NCBI GenBank assembly: GCA_903871235.1
Contig: CAIQGA010000081.1
Span: 1 to 64,000 of the forward strand
Length of the DNA: 64,000 nucleotides
Origin: an uncultured Chlorobiaceae bacterium
GTDB lineage: Bacteria; Bacteroidota; Chlorobiia; Chlorobiales; Chlorobiaceae
Direction of reading: 5' to 3'
Shown here: one piece after another, positions 49,201 through 55,992 of the stretch
Layout of the letters: each line of letters begins with the position of its first letter
Position numbering within the stretch: position 1 is the stretch's first letter
Program-made: the position numbers and the translations under genes
The notes under the pieces: model-generated
Told to the model about the DNA's origin: nothing
The model's input: the letters and a program-made list of their open reading frames with translations, nothing else
The model's database searches: none

Positions 49201-49747
49201 CGAACTGATCATCGGCATGGGTGTTGCAGGACGCGACCACGCTGAACTGGAAGGTCTTATCGGTTTTTTTGTCAATGTTCTGCCCATCCGCGTCAAACTC
49301 GATCAGGAGAGTGAGTTTGACACCCTTCTAAACCTTGTTCACAAGACGCTTATGGAAGCCCTCGAGCATCGTGATTATCCCTTCGACTGCCTGATTCAAG
49401 ATCTGGCACCAAAACGTGCTGGAAACCGGCAGCCCCTTATCAATGTGGTCTTTGAGTACCAACGGTTTGAGCCGATCAACACGGCACTCATTTTTCCTTC
49501 GGCTCCGGATATCAGAGCCTCTTTTGCCCGTTCACTCGAAGAAGTAATTTATACAAAAACCGCCAAGCACGACTTAATCCTCTTTTATGTTGACCAGGAA
49601 GAAAAAACCGAGTTGATGATCGAATACGATACCGATATTCTCGATCCGCCAACCATCGAACGATGGCTCTCCTATTTTATTCAATTAGCCCGCCATCTCT
49701 GCATCGAACATTCAGCAGCGGCTAGTTCCGGGAGTGAAGAGCAATGA
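40226..49747 (+). CDS. NRPS4: hybrid trans-AT-type PKS/NRPS
   Basis: This protein has 3,173 residues. Order: a C-terminal lobe of a condensation domain without HHxxxDG (1-150); T (AGGNSLL near 197); ketosynthase (261-690) with active-site DTACSS near 430, EAHGTGTH near 565 and GNYGHLD near 599; a KS-linker with no acyltransferase; a dehydratase-like domain (His in SEHRLGG near 878, Asp in HPGVLDTA near 1046); ketoreductase (SGGTGGLA near 1340, Tyr in GAYAAANLFLD near 1490); T (LGGDSMS); C (HHSLADG near 1796); A (TSGSTGIPKG near 2282, pocket D-L-Y-A-I-G-G-T-F-K); T (LGGHSLI near 2671); and a final C (HHIVHDG near 2863). It would extend a chain by one ketide unit, reduce it, and add one amino acid. 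The extender acyl group must be loaded by a separate acyltransferase not found in this window. The stop overlaps NRPS5 by ATGA. Confidence 0.94.
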   Translation: MTNESHEFWRTLLAELPPLRFSQESSGISSSVSTNEHIVIEHLLDSVQTRRLKAFAETHGITFSSLLLAVHLKVLSMQIQDGRFVTGIKINAAGEDNPLPLVFDAVGHDESWSNLARHISLLEESSRRHSEDMTLDELETLCTRSPLFDTLFSFDQCIPEKPAENPQSALEKRIHALWQALLPGAEFSVHDGFFDAGGNSLLLVRLHEKLEALWPGVFSVARLFSVTTIAAQARSIQEKNETKERNHPHTTPNRVTKTHGHIAIVGIGICLPGASTLEACWRDIANGVDRVCPIPEERCKESVAMLNALGSPIPEQFQEAAWLEQIFNFDPERFRLSPADAALVHPEQRHFLETALMALEDAGYGGKSLDNEKIGTFAATSQGAVWTDYALRVLPERAEQLFINNVPSNVATRLSFLHNWRGPATLVDTACSSALTAVHLACQALVNGECSAALAGGARLMMIPHSSTARFTIESSTARTHAFDESADGTGSGEGAVVFLLKTLERAKADGDPVHAVIRGTAINQDGASTGMAAPNPTAQSEVISAAAAKAGVPLSTISYIEAHGTGTHLGDPVEIEGIRLAFSRETSETGFALIGSGKGNYGHLDACAGALGLLRAVLCVKNDQAPPQPFFSQPNPRIDFAHSPVNVCRQLLSLPDRGTPRRAGVSSFGLSGINVHAIIEAPPPVISKALPLYSGWTVIGLSAATPVLLHTYSAALAEQIRENPSGPLADIAYTLNSGRDSLSERLVFWVRDRKELLGALETFLCGTKAENSLTGRLGRQQRSLSTGQINALAPDEPSARMAAHSFLEGGQLIMPPEQHAKRVHLATTPLQRIRCHPDPNRENAVHPIKPIPLQVPIDTPEGVRYPLDVHDPAFWPVSEHRLGGVPTLVGMGLLPLLADTLDTSSGKFLPFAVKKISWLRPLQTPSIKAGSVSLLITDPEANEQHAILGGKTVDGAWKNFAEATLCKLPCVPPPALNAEELQERRGKLFPTSVRLSEANGEVNVSNRWNCLIAKGDNGNELTAQLERPDNNFEGRNLQNLHPGVLDTAVSIVLDRAGLIPASCAEVLLWLPLPKKVFVSAIPNPMADGGVTADVNMYDMESGALCISLKKLRFIASAKSTEIQKERKKVTVIPSIPVWVADQKASTSFSPLPALVVIGEGYFFQRVTEHPIVKKSLVASCNSTALTDAVTRAIADGIVHLVLFLPAPGEDAGLRTLVTLRTLIKNMHQPLQLLAAGSGAYAMTTNTGSFMTTPDAALVAGLVNVAACEEAMLSTRYLELEKDAPIEALLQEIESCNDHTQSPVLIDQFGRRFKRSFAPLSDFPAPAATLWPGSGCCVISGGTGGLALLLAEELASGGRVSLALLSRHPLEQCNDSDSQKRLERLESLSTKGITFRHWCVDISDLEQLSGVLNEVRKVLGPITAVVHHAGLGESSLLINETPESFAASTAAKVNGARNLDLLTRNDPIAAFILAGSLSAVEYRAGTGAYAAANLFLDAFALWRLREERPAQCIDWCQIGEIGMAARILCGKLDEYSLTPEEVVLHWRTALASGAPQVALLYDEKTDKKTASVPAPSEQSKTLEKALAEIWAEILGYESIEFDDDFYALGGDSMSGIDIIDRIIGGLGHPVTFTDLVESGTVTMLAERLRRQAQTANPRNIQLPTPAPKNSRYPLSWEQMALIRAQMAAEKSIAYNLPNMLSLPPDCNLDRLALALEALVRRHEILRTRFHLKESEAEMEILSDVRMQLKRICPTNGITADFCRNWPLPFDLEAAPPVRFELVEKADGTPEALLFDIHHSLADGLSLELLASDLGNLYAGKNLPPLALQLKDYAWWSRKGAGIAVVESAKRYWLDRFSLPLPVLDLPSDRPRPAFHTWQCGSVAFSLPKKSVEALRRYAATHSTTPFTVVLSAWAALLARYCRNEDLVISVPVDTRESLGATGVPGMMVSLLPLRFSFNDNESIEGFIRGVHADLADAMRHRACPLGMLLEALAPPAAPERTLLSEVTLSYMNYAESKGGSLDDKEAFRLTGIERSDGKNDIAIFMRDLPDQISVVCEYYSAMYDQERIERMGEHFTVLLGALLESQPDTKLSLLPLLTAEEENWLEGAGNAMDYQLQRRGNLFAHFTATVKQQNNSIAVSDKEERLSFSDLWYRAGGIAEYLIETGIGEGDIVALHIERSCTAVATILGINSLGACYLPLDPSYPPRRIAWILADAQCRVVIADAAGRKALAEAALIDDAGYGAEGERQIKYVTIDAEKMALLCSPPPETNRRDDLLAYLMYTSGSTGIPKGVRIFEHSIIRLVMYDNSITFKPIDRILQVSSFAFDLSTYDLWGALLSGSQLFIADRNDILDPATLAEKLKRLNISILAMPTGLFHRQAEVMPESFSTLRAVIAGGEAMSAELMRRVMQASPETAFFNGYGPTENTTFTTIHKVCHQDLKKESLPIGRPIHQTIVRVLDKNDQIVPVGIWGEIVTGGDGVADGYLNRPERTVENFFYGEDGIYYYRTGDLGRWRRDGILEFGGRKDGQIKLRGFRIEPGEIEEALLQHPSVAGAAVLFRREAGELIACLLPRDETLEATELRSWLMHRIPSYMVPARFIRLTHLPVNSNGKLDRIQLNLDADNGEIIADSNASSGGLPSGKAEHMVAEVFSEIFQRPVEDRNVSFLDLGGHSLIIIKAINRIAQRSGIRLTINDFFATPTVAGLASCIETGKKNDAGEFRIPRAAETAFPFASHAEERLYLVNSLDATSAAYNMTLFFRAGREFIPEALRQAVLSLVDRHESLRTGFEECNGEIIRRIENTKSITLSWQENDLSMLSDPSTEALRLTRTEVSRPFNLSRPPLLRVRLIRTGAEQTLILILTHHIVHDGWSSRIFLRELELAYKAALQEKRATLPPLPITVRDYAVWQRTRDWSDTAIWWKNTLKGAPERIELPCDRPLPEIPSNKGATLKKELPQETAKALQQIALRNGVSMAALGLAIFSALLFRLTRQSELIIGMGVAGRDHAELEGLIGFFVNVLPIRVKLDQESEFDTLLNLVHKTLMEALEHRDYPFDCLIQDLAPKRAGNRQPLINVVFEYQRFEPINTALIFPSAPDIRASFARSLEEVIYTKTAKHDLILFYVDQEEKTELMIEYDTDILDPPTIERWLSYFIQLARHLCIEHSAAASSGSEEQ

Positions 49748-52700
49748 AAAATCCACTTGAGCGGACACCTCAGCTTTATCTGCTCTCATCGGTTCAGCGT
49801 GAAATCTGGTTCGACCACTGCCTGTTTCCGGATACGCCGCTTTACAACGTTGGATGCTACTGCCAGATCAATGGAGCGCTTGACCTGCATATATTCAGAA
49901 AGGCAATCACGCTGCTCATAAAGGAAAACGATGCGCTGCGCATGGTGTTGACCGAGCGGAACAGCATCCCTTTCCAGTCATTTCCCGAGATGGAGGATAT
50001 CAACATCACTTTTGTAGACTGTTCCATTGAGCGCGACCCGCAACAAAGCGCTTTGCGGCTCATCCTGAACAGCCACAATCAACCATTCCGGATTTTAGAA
50101 GAGCCCCTTTTCCGCTTCAGCCTTTATAAACTTTCGGAACATCGCTATTTCTGGTCGCACCTCTATCACCATATCGCTATCGATGGCCGGGCAATGAATC
50201 TTGTTGCCCATCGCGTTGCAGCACAGTACAACGCACTCTTAAACGGCCGTCCACTCCCCTTCAGACCGGAGATTTCATACGGTAACTTCCTCCGTCACGA
50301 TGCATCGGCACCGGACCCGGACAAGGTTGAAGATCACCGGCAATACTGGCAGAAAAAATTTACCCCGCTGCCCACCCCCCTCTTTTCGACTCGAAGCAGA
50401 TACCGCGCGAGCACGGAGGCAGTTCCCGGAGGGGTTCTCATCGGACATCTTCCCCGCAAACAATATGAACGACTGGGGAGACTGGCCGAATTGCACTGCA
50501 TATCCCTCGTCCACGTGATGATCGGGATTCTCTATGTCTACTTCACCAGTACCCAGGAACAGGGTGAGTGTGTCATCGGATTACCGGTACTGAACAGGAA
50601 CTCGCCAGCGTTTAAAAAAACCATAGGCATGTTTGTCAGTATTATTCCTGAACGATTCAGCTATGGCAATGAAATCAGCTTTACCGAGCTGATCAAGGCT
50701 GTCTCAAGAACCTTGCGGCAGAGTTATCGCCATCAACGTCTCCCGGTAAGTGAGATAAATCGTCTGTCAGGAGTGTTACAGAAAGGCAGAAAAAGAGTGT
50801 TCGACCTCGGCTTCTCGCTGGAAAAAGAGGATTATTCATTCAGCTTCGGATCTATTCCCGTCGGTGAAACCATCTGGAATATTCACAATTTTGAACAGAT
50901 TCCTCTTGTCATATATATGCTTGATTTCTCCGAAAACGAGGAGATCCAGTTTGATTTAGGCTACAACAAAGCCTATTTTGATGCGCCTGAAATAGAGTGC
51001 ATACAGGCTCGACTATTGCAGTTGATTGAAGCGGTACTTGCCAACCCTGAACAGCGGATCAGCACTCTTGATATGCTGCCGCCTGCTGAAAAAGAACAGT
51101 TACTCATCAACTGGAACGCGACAGAAGGGCCTCTGCCTGAAAAACAGCTCCATCAACTCTTCGAATCTCACGCAGCCGGAAGAGCGGAGGCTACGGCTCT
51201 GGTTTTTCAGAATGTGAGGCTCTGTTACGCTGATCTCAACACAAGGGCCAATCAGTTGGCTCACGCCATCATTGCACTCCGCACAAAGCATGAAGCCCCG
51301 ATCGCCATTGCGCTGGATCGCTCTGCGGAGATGATTATCGCTATGATAGCCGTACTCAAGACCGGTGGCTGCTATCTGCCCCTTGATCCCTCCTATCCTG
51401 CCGAACGTCTCGCCTTCATGCTTGAAGATTCCAGAGCTGAGCTGCTCATCACACACCAATCACTGCTCAAACAATTGCCGTTTACCGGAGCCCGTACCCT
51501 TTGCATTGATTCCTGTCAGACATCTATCGCATCACAAGCGAAACATAATCCCGATCTTGCCCTCAGCCAGCAACAGCTCGCCTACATCATCTACACTTCA
51601 GGCTCAACCGGTGTTCCAAAAGGGGTCGCAATTACACATCGCGGGCTGAGCAATATGGTACTGGCCCAGATCTCCGCCTTCGGCCTGACCTCAAGAAGCA
51701 AGGTGCTCCAGTTTGCCTCCTTCAGCTTCGACGCATCAGTTTCAGAGATCGCAATGGCACTTTGTTCCGGGGCCGAACTGCATCTCCCGGATGAAGAACA
51801 ACGCTTTCCAGGGCCATCGTTGCTTAACTATCTTGATGAAGCGGCCATCACCCATCTGACCCTGCCGCCGACAGCTCTTGCCCTCCTGCCCCGCAAACCT
51901 TTGCCAGCCCTGGAGGTGCTTGTCGTAGCCGGCGAACCATGCCCCCCGGCTCTGGCCTCCTTCTGGTCGAAAGGACAACGATTCTTCAACGCCTATGGTC
52001 CGACCGAAACAACGGTCTGCGCCACCATTGCTGAGTGCAGCCACGCCGACATCCTGACTGACGAGCCTCTTCCCGTCGGCAGACCCATAGCAAACACAAG
52101 GCTCTACGTGCTTGACCGAAATCTGCACCCGACCCCGACAGGCAAAACTGGAGAACTCCATATCGGCGGCATCGGTCTGGCAAGAGGATATCTGAACCGT
52201 CCCGAACTTACGGCTGAAAAGTTCATTCCCGATCCGTTTTCCATTGAGCCCGGTGCCCGGCTCTATAAAAGCGGCGACCTCGTCCGATATCGGGCGGACG
52301 GCAACCTTGAGTTTCTCGGTCGTCTCGACCATCAGGTCAAAATCCGCGGATTTCGCATTGAACCCGGTGAAATAGAATCGGCACTCACTGCCCATCCATC
52401 CATTCACTCAGCCGTGGTCATTGCCCGAAGAGATGCGTCCAGTCAGCAACAACTTACAGCCTACCTTGTGACATCTCACTTGCAGCGGCCCACGATCGCT
52501 GAGATCCGGAGCTTCCTCAAAGGCACGCTTCCTGATTACATGCTACCCTCAGCTTTTGTTTTTCTGGAATCAATGCCGCTGACCGCCAACGGCAAAGTCG
52601 ACAGGAAATCACTTCCCGAACCGGACGACATGCCAGCCAATAATTCCGCCGCGTCCCCGCACGATGATATGGAAGAACTTCTGGTCGACCTCTGGGCCAA

Positions 52701-54411
52701 GGCGCTGCATCAGAAAAACTGCGGCATCCATGACAACTTTTTCGAGCTGGGCGGAGAGTCACTCTCTGCCGCCAGATTCACGGCCATTCTCCTCGATGCG
52801 GCAGGCATCAGCATTCCAGTCCGCTGGCTCTTTGAAGCTCCCACACCCGTTGAACTTGCAGAACGAATCCGTTCATCCGGCCATTGCAACGAATCGCTTC
52901 TTCCAATTCCTGTCAACAGTATTCTTCCAGGCACGAACAGAATAACTCCTGATCTTCTTCCCCTGATTCACCTTTCACAGGCAAAGATCGATCACATTCT
53001 GACAACTGTTGAAGGCGGAGCCAGCAACATACAGGATATCTATCCCCTGACACCGCTCCAGGAAGGCATGTACTTTCATTCCAGGCTGCAAAAAAATGGT
53101 GACTCCTACATGAGTCGTCATCTTTTTGCAGTAGACAGTCTTGCTCGTGCCGATATATTTACTGCTGCCCTGCGGTCTGTTATTGAGCGCCATGACATGC
53201 TCAGGACATCAATTGTATGGGGCCCCTTGCCGGAACCGGTTCAGGTTGTCTGGCGTCATGGCGCGCTGATGGTTGAACAACTGGATTTCCATGAAAATAA
53301 TGGATTGATTGCCGATCAGTTGATGAACGCTTTTTCGCGCCAGAACCGTCTTGATCTGGCACGTCCGCCCTTGCTTCGGATAGCACTTGCACAGGATGGT
53401 GAGCGCTGGCTGATGCTTCTTGTCTCTCACCATCTGATAATGGATTACACGACGCTGATGGTGATGCTTGATGAAATAACTGCACATATTGATGGCACAT
53501 TCGAGCGCCTTCCAGCACCAGTACCCTTCCGCAATTTCATTGCCCAATTACACGAAAGAAATAAATCGGGGAGTTCAGAACCGTTTTTTCGCGAGATGCT
53601 GGGTGATATTAAAAACCCTACAGCTCCATTCGGACTGCTTGATGTAAACGGTGACGGTTCAACAATTGTGCAGTCGCACAGGGAACTGTCAAATGATCTA
53701 ACACTCCGGCTTCGCGCAGTAGCTCGTCACTTCAGTGCGACGCCAGCCGCCATCTGCCATCTTGCCTGGGCACTCCTCCTTTCCCGCTGCTGCAATCAGA
53801 AGGATATTGTTTTCGGCACCGTATTGACAGGACGCATGCATGGAGGTGCCGGAGTTGAGCGGGCAGTCGGCATCTTCATCAACACGCTCCCCCTTCGCCT
53901 GACATGCGATGCGCAAACGGTTGCCGAAACTCTTCGACTGACCCAGCATCGCCTTCTTACGCTCATACGTCACGAATATGCCTCACTCAGCATGGCTCAG
54001 CGCTGCAGTGCTGTTCCTGCTTCGATACCGCTCTTCACGTCACTGCTGAACTATCGGCATACAGCCAAAAAAAATGATGCGACATTCCACTTTGAAGGAG
54101 TTGAACTGCTCAGGCATACAGAAGGTGAGAGCAATTATCCAGTCTGCCTCTCCATAGATGATTTTGGTGAGGGACTTGACCTGACGGTACAGATTGACGT
54201 ATCAATTGATCCTGAATGGATTTGCAGCATCATGCACTCTACCCTTGAGCTTCTGGTCAAGGCGCTCGAAGAGGCTCCTGACACGCCGCTTTCAGAACTG
54301 GAACTCTTCACCCCGGAAAAAAAGCAAACAGTACCCTGGAGGCCCATCGGTACGTCACAGCCTCAAATGACCAATGCCACAAAACACTCGCGTGAAAGCG
54401 GCATTCTTTAA
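49744..54411 (+). CDS. NRPS5: C-A-T-C nonribosomal peptide synthetase without release domain
   Basis: This protein has 1,555 residues. C1 has YHHIAIDG near residue 140. The A domain (TSGSTGVPKG near 616, ending ANGKVDRK near 948) has the pocket D-A-S-T-V-A-A-V-C-K, close to the GrsA Phe code, so an aromatic amino acid is likely. The carrier is LGGESLS near 1003. The last domain begins YPLTPLQEGMYFH near 1100, a start typical of condensation domains that follow an epimerisation or dual-function step, but its active-site motif reads HHLIMDY in place of HHxxxDG. There is no thioesterase or reductase, so the chain is either handed to another protein or released by an atypical terminal C domain. 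It begins by ATGA overlap with NRPS4. Confidence 0.93.
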   Translation: MKNPLERTPQLYLLSSVQREIWFDHCLFPDTPLYNVGCYCQINGALDLHIFRKAITLLIKENDALRMVLTERNSIPFQSFPEMEDINITFVDCSIERDPQQSALRLILNSHNQPFRILEEPLFRFSLYKLSEHRYFWSHLYHHIAIDGRAMNLVAHRVAAQYNALLNGRPLPFRPEISYGNFLRHDASAPDPDKVEDHRQYWQKKFTPLPTPLFSTRSRYRASTEAVPGGVLIGHLPRKQYERLGRLAELHCISLVHVMIGILYVYFTSTQEQGECVIGLPVLNRNSPAFKKTIGMFVSIIPERFSYGNEISFTELIKAVSRTLRQSYRHQRLPVSEINRLSGVLQKGRKRVFDLGFSLEKEDYSFSFGSIPVGETIWNIHNFEQIPLVIYMLDFSENEEIQFDLGYNKAYFDAPEIECIQARLLQLIEAVLANPEQRISTLDMLPPAEKEQLLINWNATEGPLPEKQLHQLFESHAAGRAEATALVFQNVRLCYADLNTRANQLAHAIIALRTKHEAPIAIALDRSAEMIIAMIAVLKTGGCYLPLDPSYPAERLAFMLEDSRAELLITHQSLLKQLPFTGARTLCIDSCQTSIASQAKHNPDLALSQQQLAYIIYTSGSTGVPKGVAITHRGLSNMVLAQISAFGLTSRSKVLQFASFSFDASVSEIAMALCSGAELHLPDEEQRFPGPSLLNYLDEAAITHLTLPPTALALLPRKPLPALEVLVVAGEPCPPALASFWSKGQRFFNAYGPTETTVCATIAECSHADILTDEPLPVGRPIANTRLYVLDRNLHPTPTGKTGELHIGGIGLARGYLNRPELTAEKFIPDPFSIEPGARLYKSGDLVRYRADGNLEFLGRLDHQVKIRGFRIEPGEIESALTAHPSIHSAVVIARRDASSQQQLTAYLVTSHLQRPTIAEIRSFLKGTLPDYMLPSAFVFLESMPLTANGKVDRKSLPEPDDMPANNSAASPHDDMEELLVDLWAKALHQKNCGIHDNFFELGGESLSAARFTAILLDAAGISIPVRWLFEAPTPVELAERIRSSGHCNESLLPIPVNSILPGTNRITPDLLPLIHLSQAKIDHILTTVEGGASNIQDIYPLTPLQEGMYFHSRLQKNGDSYMSRHLFAVDSLARADIFTAALRSVIERHDMLRTSIVWGPLPEPVQVVWRHGALMVEQLDFHENNGLIADQLMNAFSRQNRLDLARPPLLRIALAQDGERWLMLLVSHHLIMDYTTLMVMLDEITAHIDGTFERLPAPVPFRNFIAQLHERNKSGSSEPFFREMLGDIKNPTAPFGLLDVNGDGSTIVQSHRELSNDLTLRLRAVARHFSATPAAICHLAWALLLSRCCNQKDIVFGTVLTGRMHGGAGVERAVGIFINTLPLRLTCDAQTVAETLRLTQHRLLTLIRHEYASLSMAQRCSAVPASIPLFTSLLNYRHTAKKNDATFHFEGVELLRHTEGESNYPVCLSIDDFGEGLDLTVQIDVSIDPEWICSIMHSTLELLVKALEEAPDTPLSELELFTPEKKQTVPWRPIGTSQPQMTNATKHSRESGIL

Positions 54412-54630
54412 CACACCGAATCCAGCAATACTCGTCCGGTTCGCTTTACAGAGGATGACCTGCGCAGCATGACCACCGGAATGCTGAGATGTCAGGCGAA
54501 TGAAGGAACAATTGCTTTGAATCAATCATCATCAACCACCGCACAAGAAATAAATGAGGAAAAATATGTAAATTACAGCGACAGATTTATCAGAGAAAGA
54601 ATGCTCCATTTTTCTGCGGGACGAAGGTAA
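54412..54630 (+). other. Open stretch in the NRPS5 frame after its stop codon
   Basis: After TAA at 54409-54411 the same frame stays open for 72 codons to TAA at 54628. The translation includes RPVRFTEDDLRSMTTGMLR and is not recognisably a carrier, thioesterase or other domain. It could be the remnant of a longer C-terminus lost by a nonsense change, or chance. The rest of 54631-54740 shows no gene and no clear terminator, although several short A/T-rich inverted repeats are present. Confidence 0.3.
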
Positions 54631-54740
54631 CTCTCTCTTATAAAAAGAGTCACCCAGGCAAGTGTTCCCGTTTGGATCATCTTGCGCAACGTATTGAGAT
54701 ATCTCTTTATTTTTAAAGAATAAACGTTGGAGATTCGATT

Positions 54741-55130
54741 ATGAAAAAGCTTTATTTTTTGATTGCACTTTTCGCCATGTTTCAGCCGACCCCTGCGTTT
54801 GCTGACAATCTGGTTGACTCTTATGCTGCACGTCTCGGGCGTTCGGATCACTTTAACAGCTACGGTGAGCGTCTAAGATCTCCCGCCGCAATTATTCGGC
54901 AAGACCGGGCAAACTTTCATGTTTTTAGTCGCATTGATCCCGAAGATGAGAGCGATAGCTTCTTTGTTTCAAAGCAAAATCGCGCAACTCTGGAATCGTT
55001 AGTAAGAAACAGCCCACTGAGTGGCGATATACTGGACGAAATCGTTCACGGTGAGCCGTTAGTCGAGATTACAATATGGAGGCGTGACTCTGGCCGGGAT
55101 TATATTGAGATCAAAATTCTCAAGTATTGA
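54741..55130 (+). CDS. Exported protein of unknown function
   Basis: This is a 129-residue protein with a clear signal peptide (MKKLYFLIALFAMF, cleavage likely after PAFA at 21). The mature part is mostly hydrophilic and ends in an alternating stretch (VEITIWRRDSGRDYIEIKILKY) that looks beta-stranded. TTGGAG lies upstream of the ATG. The next gene, a peptidase also with a signal peptide, begins 40 bases later, so the two probably form a pair acting in the periplasm. I do not recognise the family. Confidence 0.72.
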   Translation: MKKLYFLIALFAMFQPTPAFADNLVDSYAARLGRSDHFNSYGERLRSPAAIIRQDRANFHVFSRIDPEDESDSFFVSKQNRATLESLVRNSPLSGDILDEIVHGEPLVEITIWRRDSGRDYIEIKILKY

Positions 55131-55170
55131 TCGGCAGCAGAAAGTCACCTTGTTTTACCGGAGATAAGCA

Positions 55171-55992
55171 ATGATTTTTCATGGCCTTGCAAAGCTTTTT
55201 CTTATAGCAATATGCCCGCTTTTTGTTGTGACTGCAGCCCGTGCAACAGAAAACGATGCATTAATGGAGAGAGTGGTGAACTCTTATCCTGCATTTCTTG
55301 CGGGACACGAAGGCAATACGCTGATCTGGAAAGACGGAACGAGAATGCCCTTTGATGACGGCAAGAGAGGGAAAACGTTTGAAACGCTGCTCAATGCACC
55401 ATCAATCAGGGATATGTTCTACGCCCCCTATCTTTCAGGCAAGGTGACCGCCGCGCCAGACGTTAACAGTGATCCGGGACGGGTGCGGTACGAACCATTT
55501 TTCCTGAAAATGTATGGAGACTGCCGAAAGGGTGAAACAGCGCGCACTCTGGTGGATGTTGTCTGGCTTCCAAAGAAGTGGGGCAAGAAAATCAAAATGA
55601 CCCGCATTAACGGCGTGGCTGAGCAGTTATCCAAAGTATCACGGGAACTGGATCTGTTACCAGCAAAATTCGACAATTACCTTATCCCTCCCGCTGGTAC
55701 CGTGAATTGCAGAGTCATCGAAGGAACAAAACGCCTCAGTGCGCACGGAAGTGCAACCGCTATTGATATTGCGCAACAACATGCCAATTACTGGAGATGG
55801 GCCAAGCCCGATTCCAAAGGGCGTTACCCCTATCAAAACCAGATTCCGGCAGAGATTGTTGCGATATTTGAAAAGCATGGATTTATATGGGGTGGCAGGT
55901 GGTATCACTACGATACGATGCACTTCGAATATCGGCCTGAGCTTTTGAATATTGGGGCAATCCCCTCAAACGTTAAAAAACAGAAACCATAA
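55171..55992 (+). CDS. M15-family peptidase (D-alanyl-D-alanine carboxypeptidase/dipeptidase-like), exported
   Basis: This is a 273-residue protein with a signal peptide (cleavage near ARA/TEN, residue 25). The C-terminal half shows the zinc-peptidase M15 pattern: H192 and D199 in SAHGSATAIDI, and H251 in MHFEYRPEL, with FIWGGRWYHYDTM between them. This family cuts D-Ala-containing or other peptidoglycan peptides; some members (VanX/VanY) give resistance to peptide antibiotics. Here the position after an NRPS cluster permits, but does not show, a self-protection role. The 3' end overlaps the convergent transporter gene by 27 bases. Confidence 0.85.
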   Translation: MIFHGLAKLFLIAICPLFVVTAARATENDALMERVVNSYPAFLAGHEGNTLIWKDGTRMPFDDGKRGKTFETLLNAPSIRDMFYAPYLSGKVTAAPDVNSDPGRVRYEPFFLKMYGDCRKGETARTLVDVVWLPKKWGKKIKMTRINGVAEQLSKVSRELDLLPAKFDNYLIPPAGTVNCRVIEGTKRLSAHGSATAIDIAQQHANYWRWAKPDSKGRYPYQNQIPAEIVAIFEKHGFIWGGRWYHYDTMHFEYRPELLNIGAIPSNVKKQKP

